From Chryseobacterium antibioticum (GTDB lineage Bacteria; Bacteroidota; Bacteroidia; Flavobacteriales; Weeksellaceae), in NCBI RefSeq assembly GCF_012927325.1, contig NZ_JABBGI010000016.1:1-64000 (forward strand): a stretch of DNA of 64,000 bases. The letters are read 5' to 3'. Every line of letters starts with the position of its first letter. The stretch's first letter is position 1. Below the pieces are notes generated by a model. It worked only from the letters and a program-made list of their open reading frames with translations. It was not told where the DNA came from and did no database searches. Both the position numbers and the translations under genes were made by a program. This document shows positions 26,720-36,539 of this stretch, in pieces.

Positions 26720-28123
26720 ATGAAAAATTTTAAAATCTTTATATCTCACTATAATAAAGGGGCAGCCTACAGTATATACGGCTTGCTGGTGAGTGTATTT
26801 TGTTTATGCCTTTTCTCGTGTGAGAAAATGCTGGAAGTGGAAACGCCTTCCAACCAGATCGGGAAAGATAAGGTCTTTGTGGACGTTCAGACTGCTAATG
26901 CTGCACTGGCAGGACTCTATGCCGGACTGAGGGATAATTCACCGCTTTCAGGGGAGGCATTGGGGCCTTTCCTCGGCGTGTATACCGATGATCTGGACTC
27001 TTATGCTTTGACGGATACCAATGGGGTACTGGCTCTTTATCATAACCAGCAGACCGACACCAATTCGACCGTCTATTCCATATGGTCTACGGCCTATCAG
27101 CATATCTATGCAGCCAATGCCATTATAGAAGGTGTCAGAGCATCATCGCTGTCTGCTGAGGATAAGAACAGGATAGAAGGGGAAGCACTTCTGATAAGAA
27201 GCATCCTGCTGTTTTATCTGCAGCAGATCTTTGGAGCATCTGCTTATCCTGTAAGCACGGATTATACGGTTAATCAGTCTCTGTCAAGAGTGGAAGCCGG
27301 AGAAGTCTTAACACGGCTCGAGACAGACTTGTCCCGCTGTATTCAGCTTCTGCCCGATGGATACAGGGATGTGGAAAGGATATTTCCTAACCGGAAAGTG
27401 GCAGAACTGATGCTGGCCAAAGTATATATGCTGGAGCAGAAATGGAACCAGGCGGAAGGAATGCTGAAAACAATTACAGCAAGTCCGCTTTATATTTTTC
27501 AGAATGATCTGGCCCAAGTATTTCAAAAAAATTCAGGGCATATTCTGTGGCAGTTAAAATCTGCGGGTCCCGGTGATCCGACCAAAGAAGCGATGCTGTA
27601 TTACTTCTCAGCGGCAGCTCCTACGAATTATGCACTTTCTGAAAACCTGATAGGGGCATTCAGTTCAGACGACCTGAGAAAACAAAGCTGGATGGTTCCT
27701 GTAACAGTAAACGGGAAGACCTGGTATCGGGCAGGTAAATATAGAAATACAATGAATAACAATACGGAATATTCTGTGGTGTTTCGGCTGGAAGAAGTGT
27801 ATTTGCTGCTGGCTGAAACACTGGTTCAGCAAAATAGAATGACAGAAGGGCTAGGGTATGTCAATCCCATCCGGCAGAGAGCAGGACTGAGCCCTTTAGC
27901 ATCGGTTTCAAAAGAAACGCTGCTTGGTGAAATCCTGCTTGAAAACCGCAGGGAGTTTTTTACAGAAATGGGACACCGCTTTTTGGACTTAAAAAGAAAT
28001 GGCAGGCTTGGAGATTTACAGGCCGTAAAACCGAACTGGAAAGCTTTTCACAACTTATGGCCCGTTCCTCAGAAGGATCTTCTGCTTAATCCCAATCTTA
28101 AACCTCAGAATAATGGCTATTAA
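26720..28123 (+). CDS. SusD/RagB family nutrient-binding lipoprotein
   Basis: A 467-residue surface lipoprotein that captures substrate for the SusC partner. The lipobox is LFSC near residue 34, a long but acceptable signal region. The SusD fold is recognisable from the TPR-like helices, with QTANAALAGLYAGL near 57, IYAANAIIEGV near 140, AEGMLKTI near 250 and the C-terminal REFFTEMGHRFLDLKRNG, ending in PQKDLLLNPNLKPQNNGY. The C-terminal motif P..(D/E)(L/I)..NP.L.QN.GY is diagnostic. Its 3' end overlaps the start of the S9 peptidase by 11 bases. Confidence 0.93.
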   Translation: MKNFKIFISHYNKGAAYSIYGLLVSVFCLCLFSCEKMLEVETPSNQIGKDKVFVDVQTANAALAGLYAGLRDNSPLSGEALGPFLGVYTDDLDSYALTDTNGVLALYHNQQTDTNSTVYSIWSTAYQHIYAANAIIEGVRASSLSAEDKNRIEGEALLIRSILLFYLQQIFGASAYPVSTDYTVNQSLSRVEAGEVLTRLETDLSRCIQLLPDGYRDVERIFPNRKVAELMLAKVYMLEQKWNQAEGMLKTITASPLYIFQNDLAQVFQKNSGHILWQLKSAGPGDPTKEAMLYYFSAAAPTNYALSENLIGAFSSDDLRKQSWMVPVTVNGKTWYRAGKYRNTMNNNTEYSVVFRLEEVYLLLAETLVQQNRMTEGLGYVNPIRQRAGLSPLASVSKETLLGEILLENRREFFTEMGHRFLDLKRNGRLGDLQAVKPNWKAFHNLWPVPQKDLLLNPNLKPQNNGY

Positions 28124-30659
28124 TATAAACAGACTGCTGATTCTTCTTTTGATTTTTCTGGGCATGGTATGCTATGGGACTGCGAGGAAAGATTCGCTTC
28201 AGGATAAAGCCTCTAAGTACTATAATATAGCCGTCAATCAGGTGTCTGATGATGGGAAGTGGATTGTGGCAACGAAGGTCTACAGGCATAACTATGATAC
28301 TGCGGTGGTACTGGCCACAGGTAGATCAGCAGTGAAATCACTGGTAGGCACGCTGAGCAAAAAGTATCAGTATTCCTTTGTTAAAGGCAGCCAGCTGTTA
28401 GCATTGGGACAGGGAAAAGCCATCATGTGGAATCTACTGACCGGAACTAAGAAAGAACTGATGGCTCTTGCAGATAATAATGATACAGGAAATATAAAAC
28501 AGAGCGGGATTATGGAGAAAGGGCAGAAATACTTTCTGCAGACTAGTGACAGTGTTCTTCATATCTACAATGCGAAGTCTGCGTTGTTGGAGAGAGTAGA
28601 TCGGGTGCAGTATTTCATAGTGGGCAGTTCAGAATCTGTATTGTACATCGTGAAAAAATCAGGTAGGGAGACTCAGCTGATAAAATATTCAGGTAATAAG
28701 CTTAGTGTCGTGTATACCACACCGGGTATTATCCGTAGTATAGAGGAAATGCCGTCAGGCAACTTGCTGATTGTTAAAGGGGAAATGAAAAGCAGGTCAG
28801 ATCGGGACGCCCGGTCCCAGAAGGTTGTTTTTGTTGATGTCCGGACAGGAAAGACTGTGTTTCCGGATATTGGAGAGATTCCTCAAAGTGAGTATCTGCG
28901 TTTTACGGAGATCCAAAACGGGAGAGGGATCATGATTACCGGAATAAAGCATATTCCCGCAGAAAAGGGAACGGTTGATATCTGGTATGGCAATGACGGA
29001 AATTTGGAAGCTAAAGAGGAGGGAACCTCAGTGCTCAGGTATTGGATGTGGGAAAAAGATGGCAATACCATAAAGAAAGTTCCGTCTGATCGTTTTTCAA
29101 CGGTGGTAAGCCTGGATAGTCCTAATTATTTTTTGATGTTTAATCGGGGTGAACTGCAAAACTACACCACCTTGTTTCCTTTGATTCATGCCTATATCTA
29201 TGATCTTAAAAATGACAGCTATAAAGATTTGGGAATCATGCAGGCTGAAATTTCAGTGGCGAATGGTGGAGGGTATTTTCTTTATAAAAATACAGATGAA
29301 CGCTGGGTGCTGGTTAATAGGAAGACTTTTGATACGTTACCGTTAATGAAGGAGGATTTAAAAAAGGCATCTTTCAGTCCTGATGGTCAAACGATCTTTT
29401 TTGAAAGCAGTAGCGACCTTTGGAAGTATAATATTAAAACAGGCCGGTTTACAGCATTGAATATTGATCATAGCAATGAAGTAAAGATCCTGACAAAGAA
29501 AGAAAATGATTTATATCCTGAGACCGGTTATAATTTTCGTAAAAGTATACTGGATGTCAATCTTCCGGTATTGCTTTCGGTAACTAAAAAAGGAAGTATT
29601 GAAAAGACATTCTTTAAATGGGATAAGGGAAGACTTGAAAAGATAATGACTTCTTCCAGCTCCAATATCACATGGTACAAGACAGGTCACTCTTTAGATG
29701 ATGCAGTCTATGTGGAAGAAAGTCTTCATTATCCTCCGCGCATTGTATACAAAGAGACCGGGAAAGAAAATGAAAGGGTAATATTTCAAAGCAATACCCA
29801 GGATAAAACATCAGCTCTGATCAGAAGAGATATCGTTAGTTTTAAAAATACGGATGACCAGCCTTTAAAGGGACTTTTGTATTATCCCATAGGCTATACT
29901 GAGGATAAGAAATATCCAATGGTGGTGCATATTTATGAAGTCCAGAGCAGAAATCCTAACCAGTATTTATCACCTTTGAATAATTTTCCCGTGGGATTTG
30001 ATATTAAAAAACTACTTGAGGAAGGTTATTTTGTGTATCTGCCGGATATCGTAAATGGTTCTTTAGGAGTGGGATGGTCAGCGCTAGATTGTGTGGAGAG
30101 CTCATTGAATGCGTTAAAAGATCATCCGAATGTTGATCTGAGTAATGTGGGACTGATAGGTCATTCTTTTGGAGGATACCGCACCAATTTTATTGCAACC
30201 CGTTCCCATCGTTTTAAAACCTATATTTCGGGAGCTGGAGCAGCTGATCTGACAAGAATGTATTTCTCCTATAATTATACATCATCTACCCCTTTTTACT
30301 GGCAGTTTGAGGAAGGACAGTATAATATGCATTCCTCTTTTGCAGAGAACAAAAAGCTTTATGTTGAGAATAACCCCATTGAAAACGTTCACAAAGTGAG
30401 CGTTCCCATACTCCTGTGGACCGGAATGGAAGATAAGAGGATTGTATGGGATCAGACGATGGAATTTTATATTGGGCTCAAAAGAAATAAAAAAGATGTG
30501 GTGGCTCTTTTTTACCCGGGAGAAGCCCATGTTTTTACGACTGGCTCAGAGGCTGAAAAGGACTTGGCCTTAAAGATACAGGATTGGTGGGATTACTTTC
30601 TAAAAGGGAAAAAACAGATCCCATGGATTAACAAACAAATGACAAAGGATGCTGATTAG
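28113..30659 (+). CDS. Secreted S9 family serine peptidase
   Basis: An 848-residue protein. The signal peptide (MAININRLLILLLIFLGMVCYG) is followed by a long propeller-like N-terminal part (to about 590) and a C-terminal alpha/beta hydrolase of the prolyl oligopeptidase/dipeptidyl peptidase type. The triad is Ser685 in GHSFGG, Asp774 in GMEDKRI and His806 in GEAHVF. It probably trims peptides in the periplasm after uptake by the SusCD pair, with which it is translationally coupled. It is only distantly similar to the S9A enzyme at 17382, so the two loci carry independent members of the clan. Confidence 0.9.
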   Translation: MAININRLLILLLIFLGMVCYGTARKDSLQDKASKYYNIAVNQVSDDGKWIVATKVYRHNYDTAVVLATGRSAVKSLVGTLSKKYQYSFVKGSQLLALGQGKAIMWNLLTGTKKELMALADNNDTGNIKQSGIMEKGQKYFLQTSDSVLHIYNAKSALLERVDRVQYFIVGSSESVLYIVKKSGRETQLIKYSGNKLSVVYTTPGIIRSIEEMPSGNLLIVKGEMKSRSDRDARSQKVVFVDVRTGKTVFPDIGEIPQSEYLRFTEIQNGRGIMITGIKHIPAEKGTVDIWYGNDGNLEAKEEGTSVLRYWMWEKDGNTIKKVPSDRFSTVVSLDSPNYFLMFNRGELQNYTTLFPLIHAYIYDLKNDSYKDLGIMQAEISVANGGGYFLYKNTDERWVLVNRKTFDTLPLMKEDLKKASFSPDGQTIFFESSSDLWKYNIKTGRFTALNIDHSNEVKILTKKENDLYPETGYNFRKSILDVNLPVLLSVTKKGSIEKTFFKWDKGRLEKIMTSSSSNITWYKTGHSLDDAVYVEESLHYPPRIVYKETGKENERVIFQSNTQDKTSALIRRDIVSFKNTDDQPLKGLLYYPIGYTEDKKYPMVVHIYEVQSRNPNQYLSPLNNFPVGFDIKKLLEEGYFVYLPDIVNGSLGVGWSALDCVESSLNALKDHPNVDLSNVGLIGHSFGGYRTNFIATRSHRFKTYISGAGAADLTRMYFSYNYTSSTPFYWQFEEGQYNMHSSFAENKKLYVENNPIENVHKVSVPILLWTGMEDKRIVWDQTMEFYIGLKRNKKDVVALFYPGEAHVFTTGSEAEKDLALKIQDWWDYFLKGKKQIPWINKQMTKDAD

Positions 30660-30667
30660 TATCCTTT

Positions 30668-30871
<204 letters not shown>

Positions 30872-30990
30872 CTATTGGTGAAGCTTTATTGATACCTTTT
30901 CTCATTTTTGCTGTCTGGGTAATCCATTCCAGACCGTAGTTATCGCTTTCCCAGCCACATACAAGTATATAATAGATGAGATGAAGTAAA

Positions 30991-31014
30991 GAAGGATGCT
31001 CTGCAGCATCCTTC
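30991..31014 (-). terminator. Terminator-like hairpin after the DUF6520 gene
   Basis: GAAGGATGCT (30991-31000) pairs perfectly with AGCATCCTTC (31005-31014), with a 4-base loop. It lies about 20 bases past the stop codon at 31035 on the minus strand; the following T-tract is weak. Confidence 0.65.
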
Positions 31015-31034
31015 TCATTTCTCATGGGTTGTGG

Positions 31035-31301
31035 TTAAGGTAGAATTTCATATAACTCTCCGAAACACTGGGACCCACCCATTCTTTTTAAATTGTGCAT
31101 ACCCGTTGCATCAGTATACGTACAAAGTACACCAGTGTTAACGGTTTCACAGTTTTTAACCGGGACACACGTAGGTTCCCCAAAATTGCCGACTCTGTAT
31201 CCAATAGTAATGACTTTGGATGAGCTGCTTTCGATGTTCGATGCTAATGCACCACCTGTGCCCATAATTACCAGGGCTACAGGAATAAGAAATGTTTTCA
31301 T
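31035..31301 (-). CDS. DUF6520 family exported peptide
   Basis: An 88-residue preprotein. A signal peptide (MKTFLIPVALVIMGTGGALA) is followed by SN and a mature part of about 66 residues with four or five cysteines (CVPVKNCETVNTGVLCTY... and SQCFGELYEILP). The start region and the C-terminal C-x-x-E-L-Y motif match DUF6520, a family of short exported proteins of flavobacteria with unknown function. Last gene of a four-gene leftward operon (lipoprotein, cysteine peptide, MauE-like, DUF6520), in which it follows the MauE-like gene by 22 bases. Confidence 0.8.
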   Translation of the reverse strand: MKTFLIPVALVIMGTGGALASNIESSSSKVITIGYRVGNFGEPTCVPVKNCETVNTGVLCTYTDATGMHNLKRMGGSQCFGELYEILP

Positions 31302-31323
31302 AAAAATTGAAATTTGGTAATGC

Positions 31324-32835
31324 TTACTCTTGGATCAGGTTTTCAGCTTCCCCTGTTGTAAAATATTTTACGTTTGATGTTCTGTATTGATAGCGGATTA
31401 ATCTTCTGCCGATAATAGCATATAGGTATTGATCGGTAACCATTATTTGAGAAACGGGTTGGCGATCGATATGATCGATATAAAAGCTTCCCATATATTC
31501 TTGTTTATCTGTACGGTAGATGTCAATTACCGTTGCGTTTCTCCAGCGTTCCCTGGGTTCATGCTTTCCCATTAAATGAGATTGGTTAAATAGGAGTGTT
31601 CCATTGGCTGTTAAACCAGAGTTGACTTTTAAGGGAGGAGACCTTAACTTCCTATTTCCATCTGAGAGTTTTACCGGCTGAATCTGCGCTTTTGAAATGG
31701 TATCAATGGTTTTGAGCCTGCGTTTTAATTGTAGTTGATTATTCATAATCAGAAATTGATTTCTGTAGGCATACATATAAAGGATGTTTTTGCTTTTTGC
31801 ATTAGTAAGCAGCTGACCATCAGCATCAAAAACTCCGTCAATCTGTTTTTCCAATAGGGTAGCTAACAATCTGAATTTAGGCTGTTCATTGATGCTAAGC
31901 ATTCCCAATTCATATTCGCTCGTTTCACTGCTGCGGATCCTTACTGCAAAATGAGCAGAATCAACAACGGCAAGCTGATTGAAGTATATATCATTATGAC
32001 TGACTGTACGGGCAAGAGAATCTGTTGTTTTTCCTTTGTATATAATGGGAACACTGCCATCATAGAGATAATAATTAAATCCTGCGACCTTAAATTGTAA
32101 ATTGGTATAAGTGAAATCGGTCTGATCAGGATATATGCGCATTGATTTTAATACGGTAAAAGTATGTCCAACAGATGTCAGGATTAGTGGAGTAGATTTG
32201 TTTCCAAGAAATATTTGTTCATCATTATTTCCTGCAAAATAATAATGCTCATTATCCAGTTCCAGTACTTTGTCCTCGATGATGGGGTGGGGCAAGAAAC
32301 GTCTGGTAAAACCGTTCTCTTTTTTAATATTATTTTCAGAATTTATAAACAGGAAAATAACGGTAAGTCCGCTTATTACAATGGTTGTAATGATTTTAAA
32401 ATAGACCTTGTATAGGGAATACTGCTTATTTCTGTTTATTACGATGGCACTAAGTGCTAAAACTACACATGCGATATTGAATAATAAATGTTCGTTCCAA
32501 TCCATTTTCTCCAAAACACCTCCACAGGAACACGGAACAAAATCACTGTAATTCAAAATAAGATAAATATAGATCGTAAAGGCTGTCATTAAGCCCAGTG
32601 AAGCATATAACCCAATGAGCCTAAGTCTTGGAATCAGCAATAAGAAAACGATGATGAGTTCCACAATAATGACACTGTATGAGGTAAATCCTGCAAAAGC
32701 AGTGAGCAGGGGAGACTGCGCAATCTGTATCTGGAAATTTTCAAAGTCCAAGGCTTTACTCATCCCTGCATAACAGAATAGCAGCACAAAAAAATAAGCG
32801 ATGAGCATGGTTATGATGTGGGCTGTTTTTTTCAT
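31324..32835 (-). CDS. MauE/DoxX-like membrane protein with C-terminal periplasmic domain
   Basis: A 503-residue protein. The first 145 residues hold four transmembrane helices of the MauE/DoxX type, with the conserved G-x-S-K in YAGMSKALDF and a CSCGG cysteine motif in FVPCSCGGVLEKM near 100. A fifth helix lies near 150-170. The remaining 330 residues are predicted beta-rich and outside the membrane. MauE proteins support disulfide formation in partner proteins, and the neighbours here are exported cysteine-containing peptides, so a role in their oxidation is a good inference. ATG 32835 is used; 44 upstream codons in frame overlap the 56-residue gene. Confidence 0.8.
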   Translation of the reverse strand: MKKTAHIITMLIAYFFVLLFCYAGMSKALDFENFQIQIAQSPLLTAFAGFTSYSVIIVELIIVFLLLIPRLRLIGLYASLGLMTAFTIYIYLILNYSDFVPCSCGGVLEKMDWNEHLLFNIACVVLALSAIVINRNKQYSLYKVYFKIITTIVISGLTVIFLFINSENNIKKENGFTRRFLPHPIIEDKVLELDNEHYYFAGNNDEQIFLGNKSTPLILTSVGHTFTVLKSMRIYPDQTDFTYTNLQFKVAGFNYYLYDGSVPIIYKGKTTDSLARTVSHNDIYFNQLAVVDSAHFAVRIRSSETSEYELGMLSINEQPKFRLLATLLEKQIDGVFDADGQLLTNAKSKNILYMYAYRNQFLIMNNQLQLKRRLKTIDTISKAQIQPVKLSDGNRKLRSPPLKVNSGLTANGTLLFNQSHLMGKHEPRERWRNATVIDIYRTDKQEYMGSFYIDHIDRQPVSQIMVTDQYLYAIIGRRLIRYQYRTSNVKYFTTGEAENLIQE

Positions 32836-32858
32836 AATGATAGTTTGTATGTAATGAT

Positions 32859-33029
32859 TTATCCTATCTGAACAAGTTTCCATTGTACTTTTTTGCCGCA
32901 ATAGTCTGGCATTTTGCTGCCTTTGGCGATGGGGCATGTTGTTCTGAAACTTCCTATACTTTCCCAAATTCCGCTGATAGGGCAGTGTAACCCGGTGGTC
33001 CGGATGATGGGTTTTGTACAGAGATTCAT
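32859..33029 (-). CDS. Small cysteine-containing protein, 56 aa
   Basis: A short gene between the lipoprotein and the MauE-like gene. It starts with MNLCTKPIIRTTGLHCP, has SGIWESIGSFRTTCPIAKG in the middle and then a KMPDYCGKKVQWKLV tail. It has no signal peptide. The G-x-W, A-K-G-x-x-M-P and G-K-x-V-x-W-x-L pattern looks like a conserved small domain; I have seen similar tails in proteins near secretion-system genes, but cannot name the family. Spacing of 16 bases from the lipoprotein and 23 from the MauE-like gene puts it inside the operon. Four cysteines suit an oxidising partner such as the MauE-like protein if it is exported. Confidence 0.65.
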   Translation of the reverse strand: MNLCTKPIIRTTGLHCPISGIWESIGSFRTTCPIAKGSKMPDYCGKKVQWKLVQIG

Positions 33030-33045
33030 AGCGTAGTTTTTTTAA

Positions 33046-33279
33046 TTATTTTATGGTATCAGGTTCCAGTTTCCAGTCCTGTCCGTCTTTTATGGGTGGA
33101 TCTTTTTCATTATCCGGTACTTTTAAAGAATCTTTATTTTTAAATGCAGTGCTTTCTGTTTTCTGCTTTTTATTCAAACTTGGAATATCAGGATAGATCA
33201 CTGCGTCTTCTGATTCTCTGCAAGAATAAATACAGAGAAGGCATAATAAAATTGTTGTTATTGAGATAAACTTTTTCAT
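33046..33279 (-). CDS. Small hypothetical lipoprotein
   Basis: A 77-residue preprotein. The signal with lipobox (LLCLLCIYSC, Cys20) leaves about 58 highly charged residues rich in Lys, Asp and Pro (for example NEKDPPIKDGQDWKLEPDTIK), probably disordered. First gene of the leftward four-gene operon, with a -7 box TACCTTTG about 55 bases upstream. Function unknown. Confidence 0.75.
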   Translation of the reverse strand: MKKFISITTILLCLLCIYSCRESEDAVIYPDIPSLNKKQKTESTAFKNKDSLKVPDNEKDPPIKDGQDWKLEPDTIK

Positions 33280-33333
33280 GATAATTAGATTTTTAAATTT
33301 ATCCCGGCCGAGTTTTTATTGGAATTCCTGAGT

Positions 33334-33341
33334 CAAAGGTA
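33334..33341 (-). promoter_or_regulatory. -7 promoter element of the lipoprotein/MauE/DUF6520 operon
   Basis: On the minus strand TACCTTTG fits TAnnTTTG exactly, about 55 bases before the ATG at 33279. No obvious -33 motif. Confidence 0.5.
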
Positions 33342-33521
33342 TGGGGCAAAAAAGCCTGAAAAAAAAGTTTGTGGGTGTGATTTAAAAATCCCGACGTCAA
33401 AATTTTTAAATTTTGACATATATTATCATGAGATAAATGTTTATTGATGGGGATTCAGAATTTTTTATCTTGTTTTAGTGAATTACTGATTTTTAATCAA
33501 TAATTTTTAACATAATTTGTT

Positions 33522-33529
33522 TAATTTTG
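33522..33529 (+). promoter_or_regulatory. -7 promoter element of the second regulator gene
   Basis: TAATTTTG fits TAnnTTTG and ends 29 bases before ATG 33559. This argues for ATG 33559 as the start rather than TTG 33517, which would lie upstream of the transcript. Confidence 0.45.
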
Positions 33530-33558
33530 ATAGGATTCGATTTTTTAAAGAGATAATT

Positions 33559-35268
33559 ATGACAATCCTCAGGAACATTTCCTTTGTTTTTTTAATTTTG
33601 TTCACATTCACCTGCTTACTGGCATATGAAAAACCGGATTATGCGGATATAAGAAAGCATTATGAAGACTTAGAGAAGAATGATATCCGAGCTCTTCCCT
33701 ATGTTAATCAGTATATTAGAAAAGCTAAGAATGAGGCCAATTTCGCTAAGCTTGTACAGGGATACAGGGATGCGGTGCTTTTTACCCCTTCAGAACAAAA
33801 GAAACTGGTTTATGCTGACAGTACTATATATGCTGCTTTGCGTTCCGGGGATAATGATCTGATCAGTATTGCTTATTTAGGCAAAGGAATTATTTATTAT
33901 TTCAATTTTATAAAATTTAAACCGGCATTAGATGAATATGTAAAAGCATATCAGTATTCAAAAAATACAAAGGACGAATATCTCAAACATAAGATACTAT
34001 ATCATCTGGGAGTTGTGAAAAATTATTTAGGATACTATAAGGAGGCGATAGAGCATTTTAATGACTGCATTGCTTTTTTTGAACAAAAAACTAAGGATCC
34101 GCTTCACCCTAATGAAATATATAATAACAAAAGAGGATATCTGAACAGTCTGCATCAGATTAGCGTATGTTATAAAAATGATGAACAGTACAGCAGATCA
34201 GACAGTATTGTTAACATCGGTCTTTCAAAAGCTAATGAAAGTAATGACTTTTTGTTGGAAAAAAGCTATTTTTTAAAGTCCAAGGGGATCTTAAACTTTT
34301 ATCATGATAATTATGATGGTGCTATTTTATACCTGAACCAATCACTGCCGGCCATAATTAGGGTTGGAGATTTTGAATGGGTTTCTATTATTTATTTCTA
34401 CCTTGGAAGAAGCCAAATGAAAAATAATCAGGAAAAAGCGATCAAAAGCTTTCAGAAAGTAGATTCGATCTTTAATAAGCATCATTTTGTAGTACCTCGA
34501 ATAAGAAGCAATTATGAATTTCTTATCGATTATTACAAGAAAAAAAAGAATATTGATAAAGAACTGTATTATACGAAGCAATTATTAAAAGCAGACAGTT
34601 TAATTTCTAAAGATTTTACGTATTTGTCTTCTAAAATACATAAAGAATATGACCGGCAGTCCTTGCTGGATGAAAAAGAATACCTGGAGCAGACTAATTT
34701 TAACAGGATGGTATTAACGATTATATTTTGCATTTTGGCTTTTATTTTTTTGCTTCTTTTTATTCTGCATTACCGTAAAGAGCGGAATATTCGGATCAAA
34801 TACAAAGCACTGCAAGATAAATTTGATTCTGCAGATTGGGTAAACAAGGCTCAGACAGAAAGTGTTATTCTTAGTATTGAGCCTAAGAAAATGATTCTTA
34901 CCCCTGAAATTAGTCATGAACTCTTTGAGAAATTAAGTTCATTTGAAAAGAATCACGAGTTCACCCAAAAAGGTTTGACACAGAACAAATTAGCCTCAAT
35001 GCTAAAAACCAACACCTACTATATTTCGACATTTATTAATGAAACTAAGGGAATGAATTTTAACCGTTATATCGGAGAGCTGCGGATCAACTATATTACA
35101 GAGCTCTTATATTCGAACCAGAAATACCTTAACTATACTATTGACGCACTAGCGGATGAATGCGGTATTTCTACCCGCCAGAGTTTTTCAGATCTGTTTT
35201 TTGAGATTAACGGAATCAGACCCAAAGATTTTATTCGAAAAAGGAAGGAAGAGGTTGGGAGTGATTGA
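33559..35268 (+). CDS. TPR/AraC-type membrane-bound transcriptional regulator, second copy
   Basis: A 569-residue protein with the same length and plan as the regulator at 15252: signal-like N-terminus, TPR-like helices (about 25-360), a transmembrane helix (about 377-398) and a C-terminal AraC-type DNA-binding domain. The latter reads NKLASMLKTNTYYISTFINETKGMNF, then IDALADECGISTRQSFSDLFFE. It is divergent from the lipoprotein/MauE/DUF6520 operon, which it probably controls together with the SusC operon. Conservation between the two copies is clear in the HTH and in the KEKQLYY/KELYYTKQLLK region before the membrane helix. Confidence 0.85.
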   Translation: MTILRNISFVFLILFTFTCLLAYEKPDYADIRKHYEDLEKNDIRALPYVNQYIRKAKNEANFAKLVQGYRDAVLFTPSEQKKLVYADSTIYAALRSGDNDLISIAYLGKGIIYYFNFIKFKPALDEYVKAYQYSKNTKDEYLKHKILYHLGVVKNYLGYYKEAIEHFNDCIAFFEQKTKDPLHPNEIYNNKRGYLNSLHQISVCYKNDEQYSRSDSIVNIGLSKANESNDFLLEKSYFLKSKGILNFYHDNYDGAILYLNQSLPAIIRVGDFEWVSIIYFYLGRSQMKNNQEKAIKSFQKVDSIFNKHHFVVPRIRSNYEFLIDYYKKKKNIDKELYYTKQLLKADSLISKDFTYLSSKIHKEYDRQSLLDEKEYLEQTNFNRMVLTIIFCILAFIFLLLFILHYRKERNIRIKYKALQDKFDSADWVNKAQTESVILSIEPKKMILTPEISHELFEKLSSFEKNHEFTQKGLTQNKLASMLKTNTYYISTFINETKGMNFNRYIGELRINYITELLYSNQKYLNYTIDALADECGISTRQSFSDLFFEINGIRPKDFIRKRKEEVGSD

Positions 35269-35314
35269 AATTCAGTTGATTAATGGGATTTTTGTAAATT
35301 TTCTAAAAAAAGAT

Positions 35315-36163
35315 ATGATTACAAAAACATTTTTTAGAAAAATCGAAAAACTGGGGATAAGCTTAAACCGGGAACTTGACATCATTTCAAAAGAGCAGTT
35401 ATCTATTGTTGAAACAGCCGAAAAATCACTTATTAAAATTGATGAAACCATTCGTGAGATCAAGATTTCAATGACTGAGGTGGTTTTTGAAAGTGTTGCA
35501 GAGGAAGCATATTTCTTTAAAAACCTAAAACCATTATTTATTTCAAAGTTTATTTACTACTCAAAAATACTGAGTATAGAAACATCAAGACCAAATGCAG
35601 GGCAGAAAGAGCTCAGGAAATATTATGAGAATGAGCTTTCAAAACTAAAAAACTATTATTCGGAAAACAGGGATTTTTATATCTATTACCGCCGGAATGC
35701 TACTTATCTTGATCATAAATATTTTGTCCGCAGGTCCTATGACCTTAAAATGGAACTCTCATCCGATCTGTATAACTTTGATGAAAACTTCACCAGCTCC
35801 CATGACCTTAAAATTGCACAGATCATGGCTAATGAAGATTTGGAAGTATATATATTAAACATAATTAGTACAATCGGCCAGCTTTCTACAGGGAATAATT
35901 CTTCCAAATTCCCACTGGTCTGGTCGGCATCAAAGGTTTCACTCGTAGAACTGCTGTATGCGCTTCATCAGACACGATGCTTTAACGGAGGAAATATTGA
36001 ATTCAGTGAAGTAATTAAAGCTACAGAAAAGTTATTTGAACTTGATTTAGGCAATTCTTATAAAACGCTGGGAGAGATTAAAAGCCGAAAAAATGGAAGA
36101 ACAAAATTTCTGCAATTATTGAATGATAATTTAAACCAGCTGTTTCTTGAGAGTGATGCATAA
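35315..36163 (+). CDS. rteC: RteC family protein
   Basis: A 282-residue protein of the RteC family, known from Bacteroides conjugative transposons as a regulator of element excision and transfer. The C-terminal signature is clear: PLVWSASKVSLVELLYALHQ, CFNGGNIEFSEVIKATEKLF, then KSRKNGRTKFLQLL. ATG 35315 gives the usual family length; the frame is open further upstream into the regulator gene but without homology. It lies 46 bases after the regulator. A decayed second rteC end occurs at 41352-41456, so 36.2-41.4 kb may be an insertion next to an older element. Confidence 0.88.
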   Translation: MITKTFFRKIEKLGISLNRELDIISKEQLSIVETAEKSLIKIDETIREIKISMTEVVFESVAEEAYFFKNLKPLFISKFIYYSKILSIETSRPNAGQKELRKYYENELSKLKNYYSENRDFYIYYRRNATYLDHKYFVRRSYDLKMELSSDLYNFDENFTSSHDLKIAQIMANEDLEVYILNIISTIGQLSTGNNSSKFPLVWSASKVSLVELLYALHQTRCFNGGNIEFSEVIKATEKLFELDLGNSYKTLGEIKSRKNGRTKFLQLLNDNLNQLFLESDA

Positions 36164-36235
36164 ATAGAATGTCTTTTTTATAAAGCAGGATAGATCCTTA
36201 AACTTCTTTACCCAAACTAGTAAGCTGCTCATTTA

Positions 36236-36442
36236 ATGATTATAGAAAAGATAGCTAAATGTCCTGATGAAAGCTGTGGCTGGTTACAGCTTCGAATTCT
36301 TCCGGAAAAGTTTTATTTATATAATAGCGATATTATATTCCTTGTCGATATTGAGCCTGCTAATCTAACGATAGAGGAAACCTTATATTATAATGAAATG
36401 GCAAAAACATATAAGGAGTTGGAAAGGAAAATAGGTTGGTGA
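36236..36442 (+). CDS. Small hypothetical protein, 68 aa
   Basis: A 68-residue soluble protein with a paired-cysteine start (KCPDESCGWLQ) and an acidic middle (FLVDIEPANLTIEETLYYNE). Not recognised. It starts 72 bases after rteC and is on the same strand, so it may be co-transcribed. Codon usage looks like its neighbours. Moderate confidence that it is real, based on length, ATG start and lack of overlap. Confidence 0.5.
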   Translation: MIIEKIAKCPDESCGWLQLRILPEKFYLYNSDIIFLVDIEPANLTIEETLYYNEMAKTYKELERKIGW

Positions 36443-36539
36443 AATTGTGGTGAATTTATAGAATTTACCAGATAATTTAAGATTTTTTTTAGATTTAAAT
36501 AAATAGTTTTACAAATGAAAATATCAACATACATGAATC

